NCBI GenBank assembly: GCA_030770545.1
Contig: CM061098.1
Span: 14,474,001-14,538,000 of the forward strand
Origin: Macropodus opercularis
Lineage: Eukaryota; Chordata; Actinopteri; Anabantiformes; Osphronemidae
DNA length: 64,000 bases
Direction of reading: 5' to 3'
Part shown: positions 12,280 to 24,000 of the stretch, piece after piece
Numbering within the stretch: the first letter of the stretch is position 1
How the letters are laid out: every line of letters starts with the position of its first letter
Program-made: the position numbers and the translations under genes
Notes under the pieces: generated by a model
What the model saw: the letters and a program-made list of their open reading frames with translations, nothing else
What the model was told of the DNA's origin: nothing
Databases searched by the model: none

Positions 12280-14784
12280 GTGGAAAACCACGTTTTCATT
12301 ATTTATGCTAAGTAGTCTTAGTTGTGTGACCTGACTTCAACCTTACAGTGCTGAAGTGAAACTGGAGTTTTGTTACAGAAATGAGAAAAATTACAGTAAA
12401 ACTTTGCTTCATTTGATGTTAACATGCTTACAATCACATGATAGTGTAGCAGTGTTTAGCAGATGCTGTATATTATATCAGAGTAACTGATCTTGCAGTA
12501 AACATATTTTAATATATAAAATATATAAGACATGTCTCCCTGCACTTGTCTGGTTTAATATAAATAAATATAATGTCTACTATATAATAGTAGTACCAGT
12601 AGTTTATTTTTTATTATTTAATATGAAAAACACTACAGAACTGGCCAGTGTTTCACTCCTGCTTCCTGAAACAATGCCACTAGCATCGCTCAGGCTGCTG
12701 CCAGGAGCATATTATTGAAATGATTGACCCTGGGAATCACTGATGAAGCAGGAACCCATGTTGGCCCAGCAGGAGCGTGTGAAGAGGGCACTGTACCTCC
12801 TGGGCAGGCCACGACTGGGCAGCCTAACGAAGGAAAGAATGAAAGGTGGTGGTGGGAGCTGCTGCACGCTTCTCTGCCTGCATGGCGTGACTGATGTGAG
12901 GAAAAATGTTTGGCTGGTGGGGAGTCTGCTCCGAGTCCCGGCGGAGCCTCATCAGTGGTGCGCGTTCGCCCCGCTCTTCTCTTTCCCTACATCCCCACAT
13001 CACCAACCCACCCTGGCAAAAGGCTAAGTGGTGTGAAGCAGCAAGCTCTCCGACAAGCTCCATTACTCCTCCTCAGCCAATTCCCCCGGTCCGCCTGTCA
13101 GTGGAGAGGTGATGGGGTGGGTGTTGAGGAGCGGTGGGTCGATCAAAGGAAGTAGAATTGACTAGTGTCTCGTTCATTTACCACCCCTCTTGTCGGTAAA
13201 GCTCTTTTTTTGGCTGTGGAAGTAGTTAACTCCTGCCTTGTTACCTCAGCATGTCGGTCATTAAAGACGCTGGTTTGCTGTTTCTCTCCGCCACAGTGCG
13301 ACGGGAGGCAACAACAAGAGGAGGAACTGCGCCACAGCTAACTCGGACCTTGTTAGTATCGATCGTCTCCGAATGAGCACCCTTTCATTTATAATTCATC
13401 TGTCTGATGGGCACAGATGGAAGTTGGAGAGGGTGGGGCTGGACTGTGTTTTAGTATGTTTTCATTAGCAGTCTGAAATCTTTTTCTTGTGACAGCGCCA
13501 GTAATAATGAGCCACAAGGGGGCTGAGCTGCAGCCTAAGGGGGGGGGGTCTCTTAGTGACTCGGTGTCTCAGGCACGGTCTCTTTTGTGTCGGGTCCCGT
13601 GGGTGCTGAGGGGCATCCCTGGCGGGTCTCTGCTGCGTTCAAGGAGGCCGGGATATCTGCCCCACCCCTCCCCGACTGCATGCAGCGTCCACTTCAGGGA
13701 ATGTCAGTTTGAACAAGCAAGTGGAGGGGGTCGCTCCTTATTAATATTGGAGGAGCTCTCGTCGCTGCAGCTGTTTACTTAACAGAACACGCTCCAGGGC
13801 TCCCCTGAAGAGCGCGGCACAGAGGAGCTGACGGTGTCACCCTGTCACTCACTCCTCTTGTCCTCCACCCACCTTCTCCCCGTCTCTCCTGGGTGCTGTA
13901 CTGCTACCTGTCTCTTTTCCCCCCGTGCTCCGTCTCCCCCTCTCATCCATCACAATGCCATCATAGTGCTTCCTACCTGTCGGGCTCTTTAGTGACTGTC
14001 GTTATTTTTCATTTTTGCAGCCGTGTTATGCAAGGTAAGTGCATATCGTTCGGTGACTGATTTTCTTGTTTTCCCGTCTGCATCTCCTGTTCAATTTGTA
14101 AACATATCTGTACCTGTGATCTGCTCACTGTAGATCTCGCTGACGGTGCCACAGAGATGCTTGTTTGTCACCTCTGAGCAGTACAAGCAGATTAATGGCC
14201 TCCTCCTCCTCCTCCACCGCCACTCCAGAGATGATCACAAGCACTCGCCCATGCGGGCCGTGCCACTACTGGCCCCGTTCGCCTCGCGTGTACATCACCG
14301 CTCTGAGCTCAGACAGAGTTCAGAAGTTCACGCAGCATTTATTTCTAAGCGTTTGCCTAAATTTCTCGTTGTCTTGTTTCAGCAGGTATGACACATTTTA
14401 AAGCATTAGACTGACATGTTAGGAAAAAAATAGATTCTCTGTGGAATTTAATAGGATGAATTAATGTAGACACTGATACTGGTATCTTGATGTAGAAGAA
14501 CTGAAGGAAACAAGACCATAGGGAACAAGGGTGTAACTTTACAGAAAAGGAAGAATAAACAATTAAGCCTTTTGTAAAAACAACAAAAAATACTTCTGCT
14601 TGATGTCTAATAGAAAGAAATAAAAATAATTAAAGACTAAAGATGTTTTCCTGGCCTAGGCATTCACCCAACCTTGCTGCCAAGGCTATTCTGAGAGGGT
14701 TTTTGCAGGACGTGTTGACCTTTTCCACATCGAACCCTGCAAAACCATCGAACCAGCAGCCAGAGTATAGAGTGAACCCTTATA

Positions 14785-14990
14785 GTCAAGTCAAGTCAAG
14801 TCAAGTCAAGTCAAGTCAAGTCAAGTCTTTCTTTATTGTCGTTTCTTCCACAAATACAGTGGATACATATGGAGAAATGAAATTGGGTTACTCTAAGACC
14901 CATGGTGCATACATTTAACACAATAGACCCTAAGAGAAAAACTATATCAAACATACAATATAAAATAAAATACAACTGTTCAGTAAAAAA
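14785..14990 (+). repeat. Interspersed repeat headed by (TCAAG)8
   Basis: Eight perfect TCAAG units (14786-14825) run directly into tctttctttattgtcg, followed by a sequence mentioning a tcttccacaaatacagtgg core and an A-rich end near 14985. I recognise the AAGTC-repeat plus TTTATTGTC opening as a recurrent interspersed repeat of teleost genomes, but cannot name the family with certainty. It adjoins a second repeat module at 15030-15295, so the two may be one composite insertion. The boundaries are approximate. Confidence 0.55.
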
Positions 14991-15029
14991 AAAAAGTTAC
15001 AATTTAGGATTAAGATTATAAATCCCACA

Positions 15030-15083
15030 ATGGGGATATTGATGCTCTACATTTAACCCATCCTTAAATGAATACACAGCAGT

Positions 15084-15136
<53 letters not shown>

Positions 15137-15295
15137 CGTGAACAAAAACCCAGAGCAGTAGGCAGCCATGCTGCGGCGCCCGGGGAGCAGTGCCTTGGTT
15201 TGGTGCCTTGCTCATGGATCACCTCAGTCGGACCTGCCGATCCTGGGGCTATAGGTCCAACCCCCTTATCCATTGGGTCACAACTGCCCCAACAG
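15030..15295 (+). repeat. Teleost CA-core interspersed repeat
   Basis: The order is: a block with ctacatttaacccatcct, a long (AC)n tract at about 15088-15134, then cagtaggcagccatgctgc, a GCGCCCGGGGAGCAG block, a ccttgctcatggatcacctc block, and an end reading gggtcacaactgcccc. This ordered set matches a very common repeat of fish genomes that carries a microsatellite in its middle. The last part resembles a degenerate tRNA-like or B-box-like stretch, but that is not proof of SINE origin. The copy has several mismatches from the form I remember, so it looks old. The family name is not known to me. Confidence 0.6.
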
Positions 15296-16909
15296 AGTGA
15301 GTGGACAGTGCTAGCGACATGTCTCACAAGTATTTTGCCAGCACAAAATCAAACTACACAGTTTCCTTTACTATAAAGCTTTAGTGATAAAACAAAAGTA
15401 AAAATAAAACAACCTTCATACATTATTGTGGCCTGTTAGCTGGACCCAACCTTTTTGTTTTTAATCTTTGTGCTATGCATCAGAACGCTTTATATATTTC
15501 TTATCTTAACTCAGAGACACAACCATGAATATACACAACCAGACAGGACAAGATTTAATCGGCCTCTATACTTTTTTGGGTGATGCTCTTTCCCCCCCCC
15601 TGTTTCTTATTCCTCTTCTGTACCTTTCTGTTGTCCCGAGGCTTTCTGTTCCTCTCGGTTGAGCAGGATTTGTCACAGGTGTTAGCAGGAAGCGCTCGTT
15701 CCCATTATACTGCAGGGCCTAGTCGTGTCCTGCTGTGAACCGCGCTTCATTTCGGCGCTCTCGATATTGGGAGCGGGTTTGAGACACACAAACAAATCAC
15801 ATAATCCTAACAGTCAAGCCATGCATCAGGGTAAAAGGCCTGTTTGTGTGAAACGCCCCATTAACCGAGAGAACAGGGGCCTCGGTTTCCTTGAGCTGGT
15901 GCCGATTTCCTCTCATGTTGAGATTCGTCTGGTGCAGCTTAATTTGCACACCTTACACTGCGCTGTTGGCTTTTATGTTGTGCTCCTGTTTGATGCAAGG
16001 CAGTGTTTTCTCTAAGTGGGCTGATTTGTTGAGCAAAATTGCACAGCCAAATGCACCAGGGAAGATTTAGAGGCTGGTCACGTGTCTGTCTGTGTTTGCA
16101 CTGACTGTAGGTCGTGTACAGGTTCTGTTGGTTTTTTTTTTTTTTTAGATGTTTTTCTAGCTTTATTCATCGTCTCGTTCGTCTGCAGGCAGATGCTCCT
16201 GAACGTGTACTTTGAAGCGTTTGTTTCTGGAGTGGTAGGTTAAGATGGGACGTCAGTTCTGTGTAGATGGCAGAACCAAGGAAAAATACCTTCTTAGAAC
16301 CGTGAAATTAACTTTTAGGTTCCTGTGGTTCATTAAAGGCCCTCTGTTATGTAAACTCCACTTTTTAGACATTGTGGTACATTTATACGAAAATGCAGAC
16401 ACAGATAGAGTGTGTTAAAAGTGCACTCCCTCCTTTTTTCACGTTTAGCAAAAAGTCTGATCCTTTCCTAGAATGCTCCTTTCAAGAATTCTTCACCTTG
16501 TTGCTGTGGACGTCACACACCTTCACTTCAGACCCTGCCCAAACCCCACCCAAGACAAACTCGGCCCAAACCTGGATTTCCACAATTGCCGCACATTTAC
16601 TTTGAAGAGCTCGCCCGACTGTGATCGAATCGACCGTGCCCAAGAAATCGGGATCAAAAAGACACGGTTGTACTCCAACATATCTGGTCATTGTCATTGC
16701 TCTGTGAGACGGCGTATGGTGGTGACTGTCGTTTCCAGGACTGTGGCCTAGCGACACACCCTGAAAACAGTTCTTTTGGTCAGAGGGCTTAAAGATCAGG
16801 CCAGGGAGGCGACATCCAAGTTCAACATACTGTAGCCTGGAAAATCATAATAAACCTTTAAGGTCAGCTAGAGTAAGTATATTAGTTTATCCTCTGTTAG
16901 ATGGTGGGG

Positions 16910-17035
16910 CCTGCAATAGAGTGGCAACTAACTCTTTTAGGGTGTACCCCACCTTTCGCCCAGTGTCAGCTGGGATTGCCCCCAGCCCCTGGGATCCATG
17001 CTGGGATAATGGATGGACGGGCAGCTAGATAAATG
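16910..17035 (+). mobile_element. LINE-like 3' end fragment
   Basis: The stretch contains agggtgtaccccacctttcg, then gtcagctgggattgccccca and an end with ggataatggatggacgg. This is the familiar 3' tail of a fish non-LTR retrotransposon (L2/CR1-like or related), which usually ends in short GGATGG-type units. The fragment is 5'-truncated and has no coding capacity. Family assignment rests on memory of the consensus; the 5' boundary is uncertain. Confidence 0.55.
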
Positions 17036-17142
17036 GTTTGCTGCAGGTTAAAAGGTAATACTTTGCTCTAATAACTTAATGGCGGCCCTCGTATTCATGC
17101 ATTATTCAGAAGGGGCATTTTGAAAGAAGTTGGTAAAAATGA

Positions 17143-17162
17143 CACACACACACACACACACA
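17143..17162. repeat. (AC)n microsatellite
   Basis: A short perfect AC tract lies in intron 2, about 350 bp upstream of the first transposon copy. Confidence 0.85.
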
Positions 17163-17841
17163 TTTACACACCATAAATTCTGTCCAGACCCGGATAAAAC
17201 CCCAGGAGAGGTGTTGGGTTTAACCACGACATTTCAGAGCAAACTGTAGACAGGACCCAGGGGGCGCGGTGGTGACTGGATCTGCTTACAACACTCCAGC
17301 ATGAGCGCAGACGCCCTCATGAGGTTAAGAGGGTTAAAATTAGTGGAGGACATGTGCAGGCTAATGACCGACTCGGGGGAAAACGTGCTCAGTTGCAGCT
17401 GGAGAGAGGAAAAGAGAAGCAGGCTGGTGATGACACACTGGTAGAAAATGTAAAGTTTTTAATCTGCACTAATGAATATTTTCATATTAGTAAGGAATGA
17501 CATCACTGTTACAGTTTTTTACGATTGCTAGACGACAGTGGGCACAACTGAAGTCACATGTGCAAAACTCTAACTACAGTCTGCACAGCAGCAGTTCATG
17601 TGGACCAAACTCTAGTTCGTTTTTCATTGCTTGAACACAGTTTTCAAAACTCTACACACTTATCCCATGACTTTAACCACAACCTGCACAACACTATGGA
17701 TTTACAGCACTTTTTGCAAATGCTAACACACTGCTGTCAAAACTGTGAACCACACATTCAAAATGGAATAGATTGTCACTGCTGATTGCAGTTTCAGCTG
17801 AAAGGCTAAACAGGTGACTTGTTTTAGACTTGTTAGTGCCC

Positions 17842-17845
17842 CCCC

Positions 17846-17880
<35 letters not shown>

Positions 17881-17918
17881 TTGCATATGTATGTATATAT
17901 ATATATATATATATATAG
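17842..17918. repeat. Poly-C/(AC)n/(AT)n tract inside transposon copy A
   Basis: A run of C passes into AC repeats, then AT repeats interrupted by tgcatatgtatg. The same arrangement, longer, is present in copy B. It occupies the place where the N-terminal part of the transposase gene would be expected. Confidence 0.85.
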
Positions 17919-17943
17919 GTAGAGCTCAGAAAGAGTAATTTTG

Positions 17944-18324
17944 GAAATGGATCAAGGAAGACGGGTTTGTGGAGGGAGAAGGGCGGCAAGTTTTGTACCT
18001 GCCTGCATATTCACCCTTCCTCAACCCAATAGAGGAGGTTTTCTCTGCCTGGAGGTGGAAAGTGTCTGATCACCACCCACATGACCAAACGTCTCTTCTG
18101 GAAGCCATGTTACAGTTACAGTGCCGGATGTGAGGACACGAGTCCAGAGGATCCAGGGATGGATGAGGTTCTTCCCCAGATTCATGGCAAGAGAGAACTT
18201 TAGATGTGATGTTGATGAAAACCTGTGGCCTGATGCTAGAGAGAGGCAGGATCAGCCCCTCAATTATTTGTTCAAATTACAGTATGTACAGTATGTTTCT
18301 ACCTTTTTCTTCTCATTACTGTAA
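17944..18324 (+). pseudogene. Transposase C-terminal remnant in copy A
   Basis: One frame, ending at a stop at 18131-18133, encodes LPAYSPFLNPIEEVFSAWRW followed by a His/Asp-rich segment and LLEAMLQLQC. The SPFLNPIEE block corresponds to the third catalytic acidic residue (Glu) of IS630/Tc1-type DDE transposases. A second frame then encodes GWMRFFPRFMAREN and CDVDENLWPDARERQD, which looks like the natural continuation. The protein is therefore broken by a frameshift between the two parts. Relative to copy B there is also one extra base near 17981-17985 (gggcgg against ggtgg). The first and second catalytic Asp blocks are missing. Confidence 0.8.
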
Positions 18325-20986
18325 TTCCATAAATGACTATCAACTATTGAAGCAAACTGCTAATTTTCGTTTACCTTAGTAAAGAATTGTTATGTTCCAA
18401 ACATTTAAATAAATCATGTGACAGAATGTTTCTCTTTTCTTTGAAATTCTTTCAACTGTAAAGGTTTTAGTTGGTATTTTCTGTATTGGTGCTTAGTGTT
18501 AGTGTTTTTTCTCTCAGTGTGTTCTGAGTGACAGTGTGTGTTTTCTCAGTGAGGGTTGTGCATAGTGTTATGCTGCACTGAGCTGTTTTGAGCCATGTGT
18601 TTAGAGTTGTGTTGCTTTGAATGAGTTTTGCAGGTGATGTGAACTGTTCAGCTCAGGTGACTTTTGGTAGAGCAGACTGTAGTTAGAGTTTTGCACATGT
18701 ATCTCCAGTTGTGCTCACTGTCGTTTAGCAATCGTAAAAAACTGTAACGTGAAAGCTGTGGTTTGCGCAACGAACCCGAGCCCTGCGGTTCACGTCAGCT
18801 CCGCTGCACCTTTAGCTTTATCTTTAGTTCATTATTTAAGTTTTTCCCTTACCATCAAAAAAATCCTCTCTTATCGTACCAACCTCGCTTTAAGCAGCAG
18901 CGTGTAACTGTTTTCAAAGAAAAAGCTTCAATAAACCCAATGTTCACCGAAACCCAGCGCCAGACGTTAGACAGAAACATGAGGTGAGAACAATACTGAG
19001 CTCATCTACAGAAAAGTAAATATTGGTTTTGGCAGGAACAGAATCAAGACTCTGGATGAATACTGATGTTGCTCTGCGCCTGCTGGCTGTGATAAGAGGC
19101 TAATAATGCAGCTTCAGGGTTCACCATAGCGACTTCATCAGCTGATGATCGGGCACATTGTGTTTCCACCTTGTTCTGCTCGCTTTACAAGCAAGAAGTT
19201 AGCGGGACGGCAACGCTTTCTCAGTTTTAAATCAAGTCGCACTAAAACTGCTTCTAACGCACAGTGACCTTCAGGCGTCCACTTTATTAAGTTCACTCCA
19301 ACACGTATTTTTGGAAAGGAGACAGTTCGTGCATGTGAACAGGAGCTCTGTCTGTCGGGCTGTGTTTCTCTCCCACAGACGGCCGGCGGAAAAGAAACCA
19401 GGAAGCTGTGTCTTCTGTCGCTGCACACTTCAAATCTGTGGCTTGAGCTTTCAGACTAATCCTCTGCTGTGTGTATACGCTGTGTAGCGTCTAATCAGAC
19501 ACATTAAGCCTTCACTGATGGACTATTGTCCTCTCCTCAAGGCAGTGTAGGAGCTTCCCTGACAGTAAACAAACATTATCCTACCTTTACCTTAAACTAA
19601 GTACAATATGGACACTCAAAATATAACAAGCAACAAGAGCAGTTTGGTCTACAAATGCATTCATATTAATTGATTTCATAGAGCAATGTATGATTTTAGA
19701 GGTTTTATTGAGTTCCACATGCAGTATTAAGGCTTTTAATATCTAAAGAAAGAATTTTAGCTGTAACTTTGTGACTATGTTTGAACGTCATCTGATAAAG
19801 TTGTGTTTATCTCTAAACGTACTGTAACGTACTGTAATGTTTTTTTATCTGTGGCGATGAGGCTGAATTCATGTAGCAGCACCCATGGAAAGCGTGATTA
19901 TTAAAATTCTGACATTACATTTGCACATTTATGTATAAAGATCTAATTTATTATTAAAATCAACGAGGAATCAGACTCGAGTTTCAACAGACGTGTTCAT
20001 AACGAAGCCTGCGTTCCTGGCCGCCACAAACAAGGATTTTGTGTGGCTTATTGTAGATATTGGTCTTGGCCAACTACTCTTTGTATTTCTTTGGCTCATC
20101 CTGGCACAAAGCTCCACTGTTCTTTGAAAATAATAGGCAGCCTTGGGAATGTACTGAAATGAAAGGACAAGACAAGGTATGTCAGGAAATTACTTTCCCT
20201 CCAAATTATTTTTTAAAACGAAATCACTGCTCTGAAGCAAAGTTTCCTATTGACCCCCCTTTGTTTCCCTCTGGCTCTTTTTTGTTTGAGTCTCTTTGTG
20301 TCCGACGCGAAATAATAAGAAAACACAAATTGAAATGAAATTTGAATAAAATAGGTTTTGTTGTAAAGGAGGCACAATCAATAGCCGTCGCCGCCATTTG
20401 CGCGCCAGGAGAGACTCCGACTGCCAATGTCATTTGAAAGTCTGCGCAGTTTGAATGATGGCGAGGACGCGGCTGCTTTGAGGTTCTCAGTGAGACATTG
20501 AAGTGAGGAACACAGAGAAATTAAATCTACAACGCAGAGCCGCAAGTCTGAGTGACGACGCCTGTCGCTTTGCTTGCGACTCTCTTTTAACCAGCACGAC
20601 GACGTGACACCGCTGAGCCATCCACAGAAACGTACACTGGATTACTTCCGCATGAGATAAAGATATATTTCATTCTCAGTATTTTACAGTAGGTCATTAA
20701 TGAGTGTTTGCATTTGCAGCCCAGAGGGTATCCCACTCTGGTGGTTGTGGGTCTAATTATCAGGCCTCAGACGGAGCCAGAGGCCAACAGGTGTCTAGAA
20801 GAGGCTGCTCTGGATCAAAGCCAGTGAAAATAATTACACAACCTAACTCTCCCGTCTCCAAGATAAGACCAACTGCTGCTGCCTCGCACTCAGACACGCT
20901 TCAACCGCAGACTACGTACACGAAGCTCTTTTTACTCGGAGGCAAAATAGCACCATCAGTCACGTTTAGTCTGAGCAGTGGCGAGC

Positions 20987-21013
20987 AGGCAGACAGACAG
21001 ACAGACGGACGGA
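20987..21013. repeat. (CAGA)n/(CGGA)n short tandem repeat
   Basis: Tetranucleotide units read cagacagacagacagacgga. The tract lies in intron 2 within a moderately GC-rich stretch; nothing else is recognised. Confidence 0.75.
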
Positions 21014-24000
21014 CACTTTGTGTTCCCGCGTGCGCGCGCATATGTCGCGCCGAGGGGTGGGTGCAGTCAGGCAGATGCAAAGTGATGCCACTCGGTTGAA
21101 TATTTTATCTGTTCATCATTAACGCGCAGCCAGGAAGCCAAGAACAGACTTTAAAGGACAGATGCCCGCTCCCACCAGTGCGCTGGCATTTTCATGGCCT
21201 CATTTCAACAAAGTGCGCCTTTGAAGTGTCTTAACAAACTGCATTTATCTAAAACCACAGATACATCTGATCAGTTCATCAAAAACGAAGCTTGATTGAG
21301 CCCCACCACGACTAACCTTGCCTCAGTCTGAAGGAGCTTGTTAATGCATGTTAACGATTTCCTGCTGTGACTGAAACAGTGAAGCCTGAAAAAACAACCG
21401 TTCAATAACATATCACAATTGAATGTCCTGTCTTGATGAGGTTTGAGAGGTTTGCCCTTTTTAACACAATGCACTATATATCTAAAGGTATCTGAATATA
21501 TCTAATCGAAAACCTCTGCTCTTCTTGAACAAATCACGCTTTCTGCGCACAAACCGGTGGTTTACCTGCACAGCAATGATGTAACCACAGCGACAGGCTG
21601 ATATAAATTGGTTTGTAAAACAGTTTCAGATGATCACTTCAGTTCGGCACAATGGAGTGATATTTTAAATGCATGCCCCGCAGCGTTTGTTCAAACCGTG
21701 CAGTTACACACAGGGATCCAGGGCCTCTGGCAAAATGCACAGTGGATGTGATGAATATGTAAATGGCGCCCTGTCTGCTTTTACAGTATGATTCCGCAAG
21801 TTTGACTTTGACTGCTGTCCTTGCAGAATTAAAATCCCCCAAACTCCGCACGGTCCCGTGTTTTACGACACATTTACATTTGCTCCAATTTACAAGATCC
21901 TACTATGAAAAAAAAAATATCGGATACCATTAATATGTATGTGCATGTTTAGTTTAGATTGGATCTTGATCAGTGAACCACAGATTTTCAGAGCCGTGCT
22001 GTGTAATGCTCCTGATATCTCTCACACAGTCCTACAAAAGGCTGAGAGCAGCGATCTTCCAGTGAGAGTCTCCATCGCTGTTAGATGCAGTTCCCATCAA
22101 TTATGGCTAAATAAAAATACCATATGTAATAACCTGATCAAAAACACATGATCTTCTGTGAGGTGTCAAAGGCACAACTGCATATAGATATAAATATAAC
22201 TACATATAGATATAGATAACGGTTTATTATATGAAATGCCTAGTTTTAAGTTTTTCCTTTAATATTGATATTTATTCTTTTTATGTTGCTAAACTAGAAC
22301 ACAGTGGCCCATGTCTCCATGTAAAACACTACCTAACACAGCACAAGTGACTTACTGACTGTGCTGCATGGAGTTGTTTTTCAGGTTTTCTTGTGTTAGC
22401 GTTGGCCGACAGACGGACAGGTTTTACATTTTGTGCTCCACATACCTGGAACAAATTGGAGCATATGCTGAAAGCAGATGATCTGAGTGCAAATATGATA
22501 GAAACCTGGCTGGCTGTGAATGTGAAGGGTTTCATTTACTAGTTTGAATCGTTAGTAGGATATTTATTTTGTGCCATTTTCGTTATCGCGTGCAGCGCTG
22601 AAATGAAGCGAAGAGCAAAGCGGCGTTCGTGCTGGTGTGTGCTGCGCTGGAGAAAGTCACTTGAGTTGAGCTGGGTTGAAGGTGGAACAGTGCAGCTCAC
22701 AGCTTTGAGTCACGTAGCGCGATCGGTCGTCACTGCAGCCTCGAGCTCGGCTGCGAGAGCCACAATCTCTCCCCCTGGGTCTGACTGCCAGGCTCAGACT
22801 GTGTGACAGACAAACTGCCGTCTGTGGCAGCCCACAGAGGACCACAGCAATGTGACGAACAAAGCCACGAAGGAGAGACTCTGTGTGTGTGTGTGTGTGT
22901 CTAGATGCATATAGGCCAAATCTGCCTGAGCTACTTAATGCAGACAGACATGTGATGGGACCCCCCGCTGAGACCTGAACGTTCGGCCCTCATGGCTTCG
23001 GCCCAGAGTCTGTCAGGGCTCTTAAGCCTTCCTGCTCTGAGGAGAGTTTTATAATACCTCTGTCAGGTGGAAACACACAACTTTAGGAGTGATATTACTC
23101 TTATCTATGCTGTTAGTTCATTGAAATTAAACAAATCCCAGTACCAAAATGACATTTTGCTCTTTGCATCTCTCCAGGTGCAGATACTGAGAGGGCAGAA
23201 AGTTTTCTGCTTGCTTACTTTACTCGAGTTGGATGTAAAGTTCTTTCTAAATATTAAAGCGCCTTATTCATCAGTGTGGACTTTAGACTGAGTCAAAGAA
23301 ACTGGCCTGCAGGTTTCACACTGTGATCTAACTCATGTGGGATTAAAGACTCTGTGATCTCACACAGCCACTGGCCAGGCCCAGATTTAGTAAAAACACA
23401 CTTTTAAATAAAGTGCTTAAATAAGAATATTTAAAATGTAAAACTGTAAACTACATTTTAAAAATCAAGTGGATAGGAAGCCTGTTGTGGGGCTCTTTGA
23501 AATACCACAGGCAGAGAGGTCAGCGGGCTTCAGCTGAGATGCTGAACTTTAAAATATACAGCATAATAGAAAAATAGCAAGAGTGACTGTGTGAAGGACG
23601 TCTCGCTCAGAAAAAGCCTCCACAACACAGAGCAATGTGATGGTCACAGGTCAGGATTACACAACATCCAGTGGAGTTTAGTCACAGCAAACTCAGTAAA
23701 GCATATTTACTGTCCGAAGAAATCATGATGTTTTTTTTCTTTTCCTTGACGATCAGAAAGAAACACAGGAATCAGGCCATATGCGTCTTTGGATATGTGT
23801 GTGTGTGTGTCGTTTTCATTACAGGCTTTGTTTGGTGTGTCTGTCTGCTGCGGGTGAGATGACAACACATGGCAGATGAGAAAGGCTCCTCATCTTCCCA
23901 CGGCATCACATCCTGTCTGTCACAGCGCAGACGGTATCAGATCCAAACACTTTTTGGATATAGATTCGTCATATTTTTAGCTGCCTTGCACCACAACATG

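Larger units (their letters stand above)
17512..18744 (+). mobile_element. Tc1/mariner-IS630-like DNA transposon, copy A (defective)
   Basis: This 1,233-bp element has 73-bp imperfect terminal inverted repeats at 17512-17584 and 18672-18744. Both start CAGTTTTTTACGATTGCTA when read inward, and both ends are flanked by TA (17510-17511 and 18745-18746), the target duplication expected for the Tc1/mariner/IS630 superfamily. The middle (about 17840-17918) is a C run followed by (AC)n and (AT)n. Downstream is a broken transposase end. Only the last part of a transposase remains, so this copy cannot move itself. A second copy of about 1.27 kb lies in opposite orientation at 27935-29202. The flanks of the two copies do not match, so they are separate insertions and not one segmental duplication. 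Confidence 0.9.

Noticed and set aside
20704..21099. 131-codon plus-strand open frame
   Set aside because: No recognised motif; its end runs over a CAGA/CGGA tandem repeat. Chance frame.
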